Shown here: piece after piece, positions 15,811-27,703 of the stretch
Layout: each line of letters opens with the position of its first letter
How positions within the stretch are numbered: the first letter of the stretch is position 1
Source of the DNA: Streptomyces sp. 1331.2
GTDB lineage: Bacteria > Actinomycetota > Actinomycetes > Streptomycetales > Streptomycetaceae
Reading direction: 5' to 3'
DNA length: 64,000 bases
NCBI RefSeq assembly: GCF_900199205.1
Contig: NZ_OBMJ01000001.1
Location: 2,297,001-2,361,000, forward strand
Made by a program: the position numbers and the translations under genes
The notes under the pieces: generated by a model
What the model was told of the DNA's origin: nothing
What the model saw: only the letters and a program-made list of their open reading frames with translations
Database searches by the model: none

Positions 15811-16581
15811 TCAGCGGCCGCCGAACCGCCGTTCCAGCGCCTCCTCGAAGGTCCCCCGCCCCACCGCCCGCTCCGGCGTCAGGTTCCCGCCGGCGCGCAG
15901 CCCCCGCCCCACGGCCCCCGGCACCCGCACCGGCAGCAGCACCCGCCGCCTGCCCGCCGCCCGCAGGTACGCCTCGGCCAGCTCCCGGTACGACCGCACC
16001 TGCGGCCCGCCCACCTCGGGCGCGAACCCGGTGGGCTCCTCCCCCGCCAGATCCGCCACCGCCACTGCCACCTCCCGGACGTCCACCGGCTGGAACCGCG
16101 CCCCGCCGACCACCGGGAACACCGGCAGCTTCACCGAGGCGTCGAAGAACCTCAGCAGCAGGTCGTGGAACTGCGTGGCCCGCAGCACCGTCCACCCCAG
16201 CCCCGACTCCCGCACCACCCGCTCACAGGCCAGCTTCGTCCGGTAGTACGCGAGCGGCACCCGGTCGATCCCCACGATCGACACGTACACCAGGTGCCGC
16301 ACGCCCGCCCCGCGAGCCCGCGCCACCAGCGTCCGGACCGCCGCCACGTCCGCCTTCCGCTGCGTGGTCGCGCAGTCCACCACCACCTCGACCCCGGCCA
16401 TCGCCTCCGCGATCCCGGCCCCGCTCACCAGGTCCCCGACCACCCACTCGACCCCGTCGCCCCCGCCCCGCGCCCGCCGGCTCAGGGCCCGCACCGCCAC
16501 CCCGCGCGCCACCAGCAGCCGCACCACCTCCCGTCCCAAGGTCCCCGTCGCCCCGGTCACCAGCACCGTCCCGTCCACCAC
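15811..16581 (-). CDS. NmrA-like atypical SDR / NAD(P)-binding reductase
   Basis: Soluble protein of 256 residues with a Rossmann fold: TGATGTLGREVVRLL near residues 9-23 binds NAD(P), and VEVVVDCATTQ gives the next strand. The classical YxxxK pair is degenerate (YYRTKLACERVV), typical of atypical SDR proteins of the NmrA/HSCARG group, which sense or reduce with NADPH. GTG start at 16581 follows GAGAGGAG. It stands alone after the nrdJ terminator. Its substrate is unknown. Confidence 0.88.
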   Translation of the reverse strand: MVDGTVLVTGATGTLGREVVRLLVARGVAVRALSRRARGGGDGVEWVVGDLVSGAGIAEAMAGVEVVVDCATTQRKADVAAVRTLVARARGAGVRHLVYVSIVGIDRVPLAYYRTKLACERVVRESGLGWTVLRATQFHDLLLRFFDASVKLPVFPVVGGARFQPVDVREVAVAVADLAGEEPTGFAPEVGGPQVRSYRELAEAYLRAAGRRRVLLPVRVPGAVGRGLRAGGNLTPERAVGRGTFEEALERRFGGR

Positions 16582-16667
16582 ACCACTCCTCTCGTCGACT
16601 GCCTTGTCCTCCCTACGGACCGACCACCGCCCCGATCCGTGACATCGGCAGCCCCCGGGAACGCCGA

Positions 16668-16703
16668 AAGCGGGGCGAGGACCGTGAAGTCCTCGCCCCG
16701 CTT
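16668..16703 (-). terminator. Terminator after nrdJ
   Basis: Perfect 15-bp stem (AAGCGGGGCGAGGAC and its complement) with a 6-nt loop, followed on the minus strand by TTTC. It lies 35 bp after the nrdJ stop. Confidence 0.85.
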
Positions 16704-16738
16704 CAGGAGTTCACCTCAGGGGGTGAACACCGGGCTGG

Positions 16739-19630
<2,892 letters not shown>

Positions 19631-19837
19631 TTCTCGCTCCTCCTCCTGGGCAAACGCCCGGAGTGCCCTGAAAAGTCCGGGCACTGCTGGTTCGTTCTTC
19701 CGGTGTGCGGGCAGGCGGAGACCCTGCCTGTTCTCGCACGGTTTGTAGTGTTCTGCGCCCCGTTTCCGGGCGCGCGGGGGCCCCGCGGGGCCGTCGTGGT
19801 GCGGCTGGGCCCGCCTGGGGCCTGGTGCCGGCGCCTC

Positions 19838-20338
19838 CTAGGGCGCGGCGGCGGCGACGGAGACGCAGGCGTCGTCCGTCTCCGGGGTGAGAGGCTGCTC
19901 GGCGCGCAGTTGCGCGATGGCGGCCTCGAAGTCTTCCAGTCCGTCGTAGGCCTGGTACACGCTGGCGAAGCGCAGGTAGGCGACCACGTCGAGTTCCTTG
20001 AGCGGGCCGAGTATGGCCAGCCCGACGTCGTGGGTGGTCAGCTCGGCGTTGCCGCTGGCGCGCACGCACTCCTCGACCCGCTGGCCGAGCTGGGCCAGCG
20101 CGTCCTCGGTGACCGGGCGGCCCTGGCAGGCCTTGCGGACGCCGGTGATGACCTTCTGCCGGGAGAACGGCTCGGTGACGCCGCTGCGCTTGATGACCAT
20201 CAGCGCCGCCGTCTCCACCGTGGTGAAGCGGCGACCGCAGTCCGGGCACTGCCGACGACGGCGGATGCAGCTGCCGTCCTCGGTGGTCCGGCTGTCGACA
20301 ACGCGGCTGTCGGAGTGCCGGCAGAAGGGGCAGTGCAC
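19838..20338 (-). CDS. nrdR: Transcriptional repressor NrdR
   Basis: Zinc-ribbon and ATP-cone repressor that senses ATP/dATP and represses ribonucleotide reductase genes. The zinc ribbon uses C3, C6, C31 and C34 (CPFC...CPDC), with the basic stretch IRRRRQ between them, and the ATP-cone spans about 46-136 ([20 protein letters not shown] onward). GTG at 20338 is chosen because the family normally starts directly with (M)HCPFC and GGGAGGG lies 10 nt upstream; ATG 20416 would add 26 unrelated residues. 166 residues total. It precedes nrdJ and probably shares its promoter; candidate NrdR boxes lie 87-133 bp upstream. Confidence 0.97.
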   Translation of the reverse strand: MHCPFCRHSDSRVVDSRTTEDGSCIRRRRQCPDCGRRFTTVETAALMVIKRSGVTEPFSRQKVITGVRKACQGRPVTEDALAQLGQRVEECVRASGNAELTTHDVGLAILGPLKELDVVAYLRFASVYQAYDGLEDFEAAIAQLRAEQPLTPETDDACVSVAAAAP

Positions 20339-20424
20339 CTCGGGATCCCTCCCTGGCAGAACGTGCGGACCAGTCGAGTCTATGCGATGTGCCCCCGGCC
20401 TCGGCAAGCTGATCATGCGAGGCG

Positions 20425-20471
20425 ACCACTAGTACTGGGCACGGAGAGGACTCTAGCCACTACATCTAGGT
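20425..20471 (-). promoter_or_regulatory. Paired NrdR-box candidates upstream of nrdR-nrdJ
   Basis: Two 16-bp sites, GCCACTACATCTAGGT (20456-20471) and ACCACTAGTACTGGGC (20425-20440), are separated by 15 bp, i.e. three helical turns centre to centre. The first matches 10 of 12 core positions of the published NrdR consensus CACwAtATaTwG as I recall it, the second 7 of 12. Paired boxes about 31 bp apart are the known NrdR architecture. Confidence 0.6.
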
Positions 20472-20596
20472 CTCTGGGGGAAGCGGCACCCTGGCGTGTC
20501 GGCGCCGATTAGACTGCCGGAGTCGCGTTCGAGTCGAACATTTACTCGATGTACAACAAAGCCTTGATCGAGTCAGCCAACTCCCGAATAATTCAC

Positions 20597-20612
20597 TCGA
20601 ACGTGTGTTTGG
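20597..20612 (+). promoter_or_regulatory. LexA (SOS) box of lexA
   Basis: TCGAACGTGTGTTTGG fits the actinobacterial LexA box TCGAAC-N4-GTTYGA at 14 of 16 positions counting the N4, and lies 68 bp before the lexA start. A further GTTCGAGTCGAAC element sits at 20527-20539. In the 341-bp nrdR-lexA gap I see only these sites and the NrdR boxes. Confidence 0.75.
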
Positions 20613-20679
20613 CGCAACCTTTCGATAGGAGGTGCGTTGGGCTGGAAAAGGGAGAGGACAGCCGTCGAGAGGGGCCGCC

Positions 20680-21564
20680 GTGAACACGATCGAAAGCAAC
20701 ACCATCCCGGTGCAGGAACACGCCCAGTTCAAGCTCGGGCAGCGCACCAACAATCAGCAGGGTGTGGACATCAGCATGGACCGCAGCGAAGACCACCGTC
20801 TCCCCGGTACGGCCCTTTCCGGCGCGAACCGGGTGCCCGACCAGCCGGTCGAACACTCCTCCGCCATGGTTGATGACGCCCATGCCTCCCCCGCCCGGGC
20901 CATGCCCGGGCGCCCCCCCGGCATCCGCACCGACGAGGCCGGGCTCACCGAGCGCCAGCGCCGGGTGATCGAGGTCATCCGGGACTCCGTCCAGCGCCGG
21001 GGCTACCCGCCGTCCATGCGCGAGATCGGCCAGGCCGTCGGCCTCTCCAGCACCTCCTCGGTCGCCCACCAGCTGATGGCCCTGGAGCGCAAGGGCTTCC
21101 TGCGCCGCGACCCGCACCGGCCGCGCGCCTACGAGGTCCGCGGCGTCGAGGTGGCCCGTCCGAACACCGCCGAGACGGCCGGCCGCCCCTCCACCTCCTA
21201 CGTGCCGCTGGTGGGCCGGATCGCCGCCGGCGGGCCGATCCTGGCCGAGCAGACGGTCGAGGACGTCTTCCCGCTGCCCCGCCAACTGGTCGGCGAGGGC
21301 GAGCTGTTCGCGCTCACCGTGCGCGGCGACTCGATGATCGAGGCCGCCATCTGCGACGGCGACTGGGTCACCGTCCGCCGCCAGCCGGTCGCCGAGAACG
21401 GCGACATCGTGGCCGCCATGATCGACGGCGAGGCCACCGTCAAGCGGCTCAAGCGCGAGGACGGCCGGATCTGGCTGATGCCGCACAACCCGGCGTACGA
21501 GCCGATCAACGGCGACAACGCGACCATCCTGGGCAAGGTCGTCGCGGTCCTGCGCCGCCTCTGA
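20680..21564 (+). CDS. lexA: SOS response repressor LexA
   Basis: Represses DNA-damage genes and self-cleaves on contact with RecA filaments. The winged HTH is at about 88-150 ([13 protein letters not shown]...[22 protein letters not shown]). The cleavage site is A183-G184 in GRIAAGGPI, with the catalytic serine 218 in GDSM and lysine 255 in EATVKRLK. I chose the GTG at 20680 because GAGAGGGG precedes it; this gives 294 residues, with about 85 residues before the HTH, longer than most LexA proteins. Internal ATG codons at residues 33 and 63 are alternatives. Autoregulated through the box at 20597. Confidence 0.96.
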   Translation: MNTIESNTIPVQEHAQFKLGQRTNNQQGVDISMDRSEDHRLPGTALSGANRVPDQPVEHSSAMVDDAHASPARAMPGRPPGIRTDEAGLTERQRRVIEVIRDSVQRRGYPPSMREIGQAVGLSSTSSVAHQLMALERKGFLRRDPHRPRAYEVRGVEVARPNTAETAGRPSTSYVPLVGRIAAGGPILAEQTVEDVFPLPRQLVGEGELFALTVRGDSMIEAAICDGDWVTVRRQPVAENGDIVAAMIDGEATVKRLKREDGRIWLMPHNPAYEPINGDNATILGKVVAVLRRL

Positions 21565-21618
21565 GCGGGCTGCGCGTCCCCTCGGGCGCGCCCGCACCAC
21601 CACCATCAGACACCGGGA

Positions 21619-21650
21619 AGGGGCTCCACCGCAGCGTGCGGGGAGCCCCT
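21619..21650. terminator. Bidirectional terminator between lexA and the helicase gene
   Basis: AGGGGCTCC-A-CCGC / GCGG-GGAGCCCCT stem (13 pairs, one bulged A, 5-nt loop) between convergent genes. Confidence 0.65.
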
Positions 21651-21680
21651 CCGGCGTTCCGAGGACCTGCCGAGGCCCGC

Positions 21681-23810
21681 TCAGCCCCGCTTCACCACCG
21701 GCCGCACCGGCGCCGCCGAGGCGTCGATCGCCGCCAGCGAGCGCCGCACCTGGTTGCGGTCCGTGGTGTACCAGAACCCGGGCATCGAGGACCGGAAGAA
21801 GCCCCCGTACCGCTTGGTCTCCACCCGTGGGTCCAGCACCGCCACCACACCCCGGTCCTCCGCCGCGCGGACCAGCCGGCCCGCGCCCTGCGCCATCAGC
21901 AGCGCCGCGTGCGTGGCCGCGACCGCCATGAAGCCGTTCCCCCCGCGCTGTTCGACGTCCCGCTGGCGGGCGCTCATCAGCGGGTCGTCCGGCCGCGGGA
22001 ACGGGATCCGGTCCATCACGACCAGCTGACAGGCCGAGCCCGGCACGTCCACGCCCTGCCAGAGCGAGAGCGTGCCGAACAGGCAGGTGCTCGCGTCCGA
22101 GGCGAACTCGCGGATCAACTCGCCCAGGGTGTCCTCCCCCTGGAGCAGGATCCGGTGGTCCAGCCGCTCGCGCATCGCCTCGGCGGCTGCCTGGGCGCCG
22201 CGCATCGAGGAGAACAGGCCCAGCGTCCGCCCGCCGGCCGCGCCGATCAGCTCGGCCAACTCGTCGAGCATGTCCGGCCGTTCGGGGTCGCGCCCGGGAT
22301 CGGCCAGGTGCTTGGCGACGTACAGGATGCCCTGCTTGGGGTACTTGAACGGCGAGCCGACGTCGATGCCGCGCCAGTGCGGCACCGCGTCCTCGCCGAA
22401 CGCCGGGCCCTGCTCCGGATTGTCCCCGGCCGTGCGGACGTCCGGCAGCCGCGTCTCGGCGGGCAGGCCGACCGAGGCGGCGACGCCGTTGAAGTCCCCG
22501 CCGAGCTTGAGGGTGGCGGAGGTGAGGACGACCGAGCGCTCCTTGTACAGCCCCTCGCGCAGCAGCCCGGACACGCTCAGCGGGGCGACCCGCAGCGAGG
22601 CGGTGCCCAGCCCGTAGCGGTCGCTGCGCTCGATCCAGACCACGTCGTACTCGGAGCCCTCCAGCAGCCGGTCGGCGGTCTCGTGCAGCGTCTCGGCCGA
22701 GGCCATCGCCTGCTTGCGGACGGCGTCCTCGTCGCTGAGCCCCTTGTCCCTGGTCTCCCCCAGCGAGGTGATCACCTGGCGGGCGGCGTCCCGGATCGCG
22801 GTGACCGCGTACGCCAGGTACTCCGGCAGTTCCTCGACCCGGCCGGGCTGGGCGGTCTCCATCAGGCCGTGGTAGTTCTCGGCGGCGGCCTGCAGGGCGT
22901 CGACGGCCTTCTCGTTGGCGAGCCGGGCGGCCCGCTTCACCGCCCGGTTGACCGCGCCGACGGTCAGCTCGGCGGTGGCCGCGCCGGTGACCCGGTTGAC
23001 CAGCTCGTGCGCCTCGTCCACGATCAGCAGCCCGTGCTCGGGCAGCACCGGCGCGCCCTCGATCGCGTCGATGGCGAGCATCGCGTGGTTGGTGACCACG
23101 ACGTCCGCGAGCTTGGCCCGCTCCCGCGCCTTCTCGGCGAAGCACTCCTGCCCGTACGGGCAGCGGGTGGCGCCCAGGCACTCCTTGGAGGTGACCGAGA
23201 GCTGCGCCCAGGCCTTGTCGGAGACGCCGGGGCTCATGTCGTCCCGGTCCCCGGTCTCGGTCTCGTCGGCCCAGTCGCGCAGCCGCAGCACGTCCTGCCC
23301 GAGCTTGCCGGTGGGCCCGCCGAGGGCGTCCACCGGGTCGAACAGGCCCTCGCCCTCGTCGCTCGGGGTGCCCTCGTTGGCCCGGTGCAGGCACAGGTAG
23401 TTGGAGCGGCCCTTGAGCATCGCGTACAGCGGGCGGCGGCGCAGCACCGGGTGCAGCGCGTCGACGGTGCGCGGCAAGTCCCGTTCCACCAGCTGGCGTT
23501 GGAGCGCCAGGGTGGCGGTCGCGACGACCACGCGGTCGCCGTGGGCGAGCGCGGGCACCAGGTAGGCCAGGGACTTCCCGGTGCCGGTGCCGGCCTGGAC
23601 GAGCAGGTGCTCGCCGTGGTCGACGGCGTCGGCGACGGCCTCGGCCATCCGGACCTGTCCGGGGCGCTCGACGCCGCCGACGGCCGCCACCGCGGCGTGC
23701 AGCAGTTCGGGGATCCGCGAGCGCGGGACGGGCACTGCTTCCTCGGCCTCGTCGCCGAGGTCCGCCGCCCGCTGGGATTCGGAGTCGTGGGATTCGGAGT
23801 CGTTCGTCAT
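21681..23810 (-). CDS. DinG-like superfamily 2 ATP-dependent DNA helicase
   Basis: Fe-S helicase of the DinG/XPD group, 709 residues, which unwinds 5'-tailed DNA and may clear R-loops or damaged forks. Walker A QAGTGTGKS is at about 72-80, the Walker B box reads VDEAHEL, and the C-terminal motif VI region reads QGAGRLVRAAED. Cysteines between motifs Ia and II (NYLCLH, CLGATRCPYGQECF) fit the four-cysteine iron-sulphur cluster. ATG at 23810. The gene faces lexA and neighbours the siderophore operon end by 12 bp. I see no LexA box directly upstream. Confidence 0.93.
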   Translation of the reverse strand: MTNDSESHDSESQRAADLGDEAEEAVPVPRSRIPELLHAAVAAVGGVERPGQVRMAEAVADAVDHGEHLLVQAGTGTGKSLAYLVPALAHGDRVVVATATLALQRQLVERDLPRTVDALHPVLRRRPLYAMLKGRSNYLCLHRANEGTPSDEGEGLFDPVDALGGPTGKLGQDVLRLRDWADETETGDRDDMSPGVSDKAWAQLSVTSKECLGATRCPYGQECFAEKARERAKLADVVVTNHAMLAIDAIEGAPVLPEHGLLIVDEAHELVNRVTGAATAELTVGAVNRAVKRAARLANEKAVDALQAAAENYHGLMETAQPGRVEELPEYLAYAVTAIRDAARQVITSLGETRDKGLSDEDAVRKQAMASAETLHETADRLLEGSEYDVVWIERSDRYGLGTASLRVAPLSVSGLLREGLYKERSVVLTSATLKLGGDFNGVAASVGLPAETRLPDVRTAGDNPEQGPAFGEDAVPHWRGIDVGSPFKYPKQGILYVAKHLADPGRDPERPDMLDELAELIGAAGGRTLGLFSSMRGAQAAAEAMRERLDHRILLQGEDTLGELIREFASDASTCLFGTLSLWQGVDVPGSACQLVVMDRIPFPRPDDPLMSARQRDVEQRGGNGFMAVAATHAALLMAQGAGRLVRAAEDRGVVAVLDPRVETKRYGGFFRSSMPGFWYTTDRNQVRRSLAAIDASAAPVRPVVKRG

Positions 23811-23822
23811 GACCCTCCCACC

Positions 23823-25646
23823 CTACGGGGCGGGGGTGACAATCCGGTCCCGTTGCGCGGGCAACCGTACGTCCACGGCCACCAGCGCGTTCGGCACCGT
23901 CCCGTACCGCGCGGCGTGCGGGCGGAACGGGCGGTCCTGGTAGCCGTCGAGGAGCAGCCGGTTGCGGTTGAGGCAGAGCCGGTCGATCCGGGGCCGGAAC
24001 AGGTCGAACAGCTCGAAGCGCTCGCGCAGCTCGGGGAAGCGGTCCTGGTGGCGGAGGATCTCGGCGCGCAGCAGCGCCCAGAACTCGGCCTCGGGCAGCC
24101 CGGTCTGCGCCTCCAGCAGCGGGGCGAGGTAGCGGAAGACACCGATGAACAGCCCGGAGTGGATGAACTGGCAGAGCCCCTGCGGGTGCTCCCGCAGCAG
24201 GACGTCGGCGACCTCGGCGGGCAGGTCGCGCAGCTCGGGCAGGTCGGCCGAGCTGAGGTTGACGTCGTCCACGAAGTCCTTGACCGCGAGCCGGGCCGGG
24301 GTGTCCCGCTCGTCGAAGACGACGATGGCGTTCTCGCCGTGCGGGGAGAAGACCAGGCCGTACCGGTAGAGGAAGTGCAGCAGCGGCGGCAGCATCGCGG
24401 CGAACAGCCGGGCGGTCCACTCGGCGGGGGTACGGCCGGAGCGGGTGATCAGCTCGGCGGCGAGCGCCCGCCCGTCGGAGCCGGTCTGCAGCAGGGCGGC
24501 CAGGGTGCGGGCGCGTTCGCCCGGGTCCAGGCGGGGGCCGAGCGGTTCGCGCCAGATCGCGCCGAGCAGCTCCTTGTACTGGTAGGGCGCCTCGGGCAGC
24601 TCCCGGTACAGCGGGTGGTCGACGGTGACGGAGGCGATCTCGCCGAGCAGGATGACCCGGCACTCGTCGCGCAGGAACGGGTCGGCCTCGTACAGCCCGT
24701 GCAGCCAGGCGGTGACGGCGGGCGCGGCGAGGGTGCGTTCGGTGGGCAGGCCGCGCCAGACCAGGGTGTTGAGGATCGACAGCGGCAGCTTGACGGTGCA
24801 GCGCTCGGGGCGGGCGGTGTTGAAGAAGGAGCGGATGGACTGCTGGGGCAGTCGTGGGTCGCCGTCCGAGGGCAGCGGGACGATTTCCCCGGACGCGATC
24901 CAGGGCGCGAACAGCGGCAGGATCGTCTCGTCCCACTGCCAGGGGTGGACGGGCAGCAGCAGGTAGTCGTCGGCGTCCGGGCCGAGCGCGGCGCGCAGCG
25001 CATCCACGTCGTCGAGTTCGCGGGCGTAGAGCTGCTCGGGCCGTTCCAGGCCGGGTACGCCGCGGTACTCGGCGAGCCGGCGGTGGACGGCGATCCAGGG
25101 CAGTGGGCGCGGGCTGCGGGCCTCGGGGGCCCAGCGGGCGGCGTCGACGGCGGAGAAGCCGATCCGGCCCTTGTTGGGGACGATCCAGGGGTGGCCGGTC
25201 TGTCGGCCCTCCAGGGCGGGGTGGTCGAGGTCGGCGAGTTCGGCGGCGGTGAGCGCGGTGGCGAGCTGGCGGGCGTCGGCGGTCAGGGTGGCGGAGAGTT
25301 CGCGGATCAGGTGGCCGGTGGTGTCGCCGGGCATCCCCAGGGTCTCCCGGGCGTACGGGAGGAAGCGCAGCGGGTCCAGCCCGTCGGGCTCGGAGCACCG
25401 GACGGAGTCCGGGTCGACCTGCCAGCCGTCGTAGGCGCCGCGCCGGGCGGTGAAACGGTACTCCACGCCGGGCAGCTTCAGCAGGTACTCGCCGTCGAGG
25501 GCCCCGGGCAGCGGCGTGAGCAGCTCCTCGTAGGCGAACTCGCCGAGCATCTTGGCCAGCAGGGCGCGGCCGGCCCGCTGCCAGTGCCCGGCGGTGAGGT
25601 GTGGGGGCAGGTAGAGCGGCGGTTCAGCGGCCGGCTGTTGCGGCAC
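23823..25646 (-). CDS. NRPS-independent siderophore synthetase, type C (IucC/DesD-like)
   Basis: ATP-dependent ligase that joins a carboxylate to a hydroxamate amine in siderophore assembly, cytoplasmic, 607 residues. Visible IucA/IucC-family motifs: GHPWIVPNKGRIGFS near 185-200, PVHPWQWDETI, KLPLSILNTLVWRGLPTERT, FSPHGENAIVVFDE and KDFVDDVNLS. The C-terminal FhuF-like part follows. Motif style fits type C enzymes, which act on monoamide or hydroxamate intermediates (IucC, DesD). GTG at 25646 has AGGAG 8 nt upstream and overlaps the hydroxylase gene by 23 bp, so it is coupled. Last gene of the operon. Confidence 0.93.
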   Translation of the reverse strand: MPQQPAAEPPLYLPPHLTAGHWQRAGRALLAKMLGEFAYEELLTPLPGALDGEYLLKLPGVEYRFTARRGAYDGWQVDPDSVRCSEPDGLDPLRFLPYARETLGMPGDTTGHLIRELSATLTADARQLATALTAAELADLDHPALEGRQTGHPWIVPNKGRIGFSAVDAARWAPEARSPRPLPWIAVHRRLAEYRGVPGLERPEQLYARELDDVDALRAALGPDADDYLLLPVHPWQWDETILPLFAPWIASGEIVPLPSDGDPRLPQQSIRSFFNTARPERCTVKLPLSILNTLVWRGLPTERTLAAPAVTAWLHGLYEADPFLRDECRVILLGEIASVTVDHPLYRELPEAPYQYKELLGAIWREPLGPRLDPGERARTLAALLQTGSDGRALAAELITRSGRTPAEWTARLFAAMLPPLLHFLYRYGLVFSPHGENAIVVFDERDTPARLAVKDFVDDVNLSSADLPELRDLPAEVADVLLREHPQGLCQFIHSGLFIGVFRYLAPLLEAQTGLPEAEFWALLRAEILRHQDRFPELRERFELFDLFRPRIDRLCLNRNRLLLDGYQDRPFRPHAARYGTVPNALVAVDVRLPAQRDRIVTPAP

Positions 25647-27078
25647 GGGTCAGCTCCTGGGGGCGGGGGAAGACGGGGGTCTGTTCGAGGGGTGCGGGTA
25701 CGGCTGCGGGTCCGGAGGCGGGTGCAGGGGCAGGGGCGGGCGCGGGGGCGGGCGGCGCGAAGCCGGTCCAGGCGGTGCGGGTGGGCAGCCGGTGGACGGT
25801 CCGGCCGGTGACGGCGTTGAGGATCACGGCGGCCCGGTGCGCGCCGAGCCCGAGGTCGGGCGTGCCGACGCCGTGGGTGTGCAGTTCGGCGTTCTGGACG
25901 TAGAGGCCACCGGTGAGCTCGGGCCGGGTGGCGACCCGGTGGTCGAGGTCGACCCGGTAGCGCCCGGTCTCGTCCCAGTCGATCAGGGGGGCGAGCGGTT
26001 CGAGCGCGGCCGGGCGGGCGGCCCGGTAGCCGGTGGCGAGCACCACGGCGTCGGTGCGCAGCACGTGCTCGGCGCCGGAGTCGGTGTGCCGGCAGCGCAG
26101 TTCCAGGCCGCCGCAGGGGCCGGGGCGGGCGTCGGTGACGCCGGTGCCGGGGGTGATCTCCACCGGGGCGGTGTCGATCGGGCGGCCGATGGTGCGCTCG
26201 TAGAGGTGGTCGTGGATCTCGGCGAGGGTTTCGGCGCTGGCGGCCTTGTGCAGCTGCCACTGGGCGTCGACCAGGGTGTCCCGGACGGGCGCCGGCAGGC
26301 CGTGGAAGTAGCGGGTGTAGTCGGGGGTGAAGTGCTCCAGGCCGAGCTTGGAGTACTCCATGGGCGCGAGTGCCCGGGTGCGGGTGAGCCAGCGCAGCCG
26401 GACGCCGTCGTCCTGGTGGCGGCGGAGCAGGTCGAGGAAGACCTCGGCGCCGGACTGCCCGCTGCCGACCACGGTGATGTCCCGGGCGCCGGCCAGGTCG
26501 GCGCGGCGGTCCAGGTAGTCGGCGGAGTGGAAGGCGCGGGGGTGGCCAGCCAGGGCGGCGAAGGCCTCGGGGCGCACCGGCCGGGTGCCGACCCCGAGGG
26601 CGAGGTTGCGGGCCCGTACGGTGGACCGCTGCCCGGTGGCGGTGTCGGTCAGCTCCACCCGGTACCACGGGCCCTCCCCCGAGGTGCCGGCCCAGTGCAG
26701 GGCGGTGACCTCGGTGCCGAAGCGGCAGTTGGGCAGCCGCTCGGCGGCCCAGCGGCAGTAGTGGTCGTACTCGCGGCGGGGCAGTTGGAAGCGCTCGGCG
26801 AAGTAGAAGGGGAAGAGCCGGTCCTGCTCTCGCAGGTAGTTGAGGAAGGACCACGGGTTGGTCGGGTCCACCAGGGAGACCAGGTCGGCGAGGAAGGGCA
26901 CCTGCATCCGGGCCCCGTCCACCAGCATTCCGGGGTGCCAGCGGAACTCCGGGCGCTGGTCGCAGAAGAGCGTGCGCAGGCCGGGGACGGGCTGGGCGAG
27001 CGCGGCGAGCGAGAGGTTGAACGGGCCGATGCCGACGCCGAGCAGGTCGTACGGCGGCTGGGAGGCTGCGGTGTCCAC
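25624..27078 (-). CDS. Lysine/ornithine (or diamine) N-monooxygenase, IucD-like
   Basis: FAD- and NADPH-dependent N-hydroxylating monooxygenase, which hydroxylates the terminal amine that becomes a hydroxamate iron ligand. FAD site GVGIGPFNLSLA is at 14-25, WHPGMLVDGARMQVPFLADL is the classical family block, and the NADPH site is VVGSGQSGAEVF near 213-224. ATGYRAARP is the third conserved motif. 484 residues, with a Pro/Ala-rich tail. Whether the substrate is lysine, ornithine or cadaverine cannot be read by eye; absence of a decarboxylase nearby favours lysine. GTG start at 27078; the acyltransferase gene stops 64 bp upstream. Confidence 0.94.
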   Translation of the reverse strand: MDTAASQPPYDLLGVGIGPFNLSLAALAQPVPGLRTLFCDQRPEFRWHPGMLVDGARMQVPFLADLVSLVDPTNPWSFLNYLREQDRLFPFYFAERFQLPRREYDHYCRWAAERLPNCRFGTEVTALHWAGTSGEGPWYRVELTDTATGQRSTVRARNLALGVGTRPVRPEAFAALAGHPRAFHSADYLDRRADLAGARDITVVGSGQSGAEVFLDLLRRHQDDGVRLRWLTRTRALAPMEYSKLGLEHFTPDYTRYFHGLPAPVRDTLVDAQWQLHKAASAETLAEIHDHLYERTIGRPIDTAPVEITPGTGVTDARPGPCGGLELRCRHTDSGAEHVLRTDAVVLATGYRAARPAALEPLAPLIDWDETGRYRVDLDHRVATRPELTGGLYVQNAELHTHGVGTPDLGLGAHRAAVILNAVTGRTVHRLPTRTAWTGFAPPAPAPAPAPAPASGPAAVPAPLEQTPVFPRPQELTRAATAGR

Positions 27079-27142
27079 GGGGTGTCCTAGGCGGGATCGG
27101 GGCCGGGCGGGGTCTGCCGGCCGAAGGCCGGGGCCGGGCGGG

Positions 27143-27703
27143 TCAGGGCCGGGCGGCCCGGGTTCGCACCATGAGGGCGGCGCGCTTGCCGGGCAGGTCG
27201 AGTTCGGCGGCCGTCCGGAACCCGGCCCGTTCGAAGGCCCGGACCGAGCGCCGGTTGCGGACGTCCGGTTCGGCGACGACCCGTTCGCAGTGCGGGCGGC
27301 GGCGCAGGATCCGCTCCGCGAGGACGCCCAGCAGGACGGCGCCCAGCCCCCGGCCGCGGCTGGCGGCGGGGCCGAGCAGCAGGTGCAGGCCGGTGTCGTA
27401 CGGCCGGGCCGGGTAGTGGGCGGCGAGCGGGTCGAGGTCGGCGCGGTAGACCTCCCAGTAGCTCATCGGCTCGCCGTCGAGCAGGCCGAGGCAGGGGAGG
27501 CTGCGGCCGTCGCCGTCCAGCTGGGCCCGGACGTGCCGGGCGGTGCGTTCCGGTGGTCCGGCGAGTTCCCAGAAGGCGTCGACCTCGGGGTCGTTCATCC
27601 ACCCGGCGAGCAGGTCCAGGTCGGCGGGCAGCCGGACGGGCCCGAGCCGGAACTCGCCGGCCGGGGTGGGGATCGCGCCCCACCCGGGCAGGTCGTCGAA
27701 CAT
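27143..27703 (-). CDS. GNAT acyltransferase for hydroxylamine acylation, IucB/AlcB-like
   Basis: Transfers an acyl group, acetyl in IucB, from CoA to the N-hydroxy amine. The 186 residues cover one GNAT fold with the siderophore-type start (FRLGPVRLPADLDLLAGWMNDPEVDAFWEL), GEPMSYWEVY, and the acyl-CoA loop ASRGRGLGAVLL; the terminal helix VRAFERAGF closes the domain. ATG 27703 shares one base with the previous gene's TGA (TGATG), so translation is coupled. I ignore a longer in-frame extension because it lies in the antisense frame of the synthetase. Confidence 0.92.
   Translation of the reverse strand: MFDDLPGWGAIPTPAGEFRLGPVRLPADLDLLAGWMNDPEVDAFWELAGPPERTARHVRAQLDGDGRSLPCLGLLDGEPMSYWEVYRADLDPLAAHYPARPYDTGLHLLLGPAASRGRGLGAVLLGVLAERILRRRPHCERVVAEPDVRNRRSVRAFERAGFRTAAELDLPGKRAALMVRTRAARP

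Noticed and set aside
19631..19837. A cobalamin riboswitch before nrdJ
   Set aside because: I could not find a B12 box or the conserved core; only an isolated GGCCCCGCGGGGCC palindrome and a short GTGCCC hairpin are seen.
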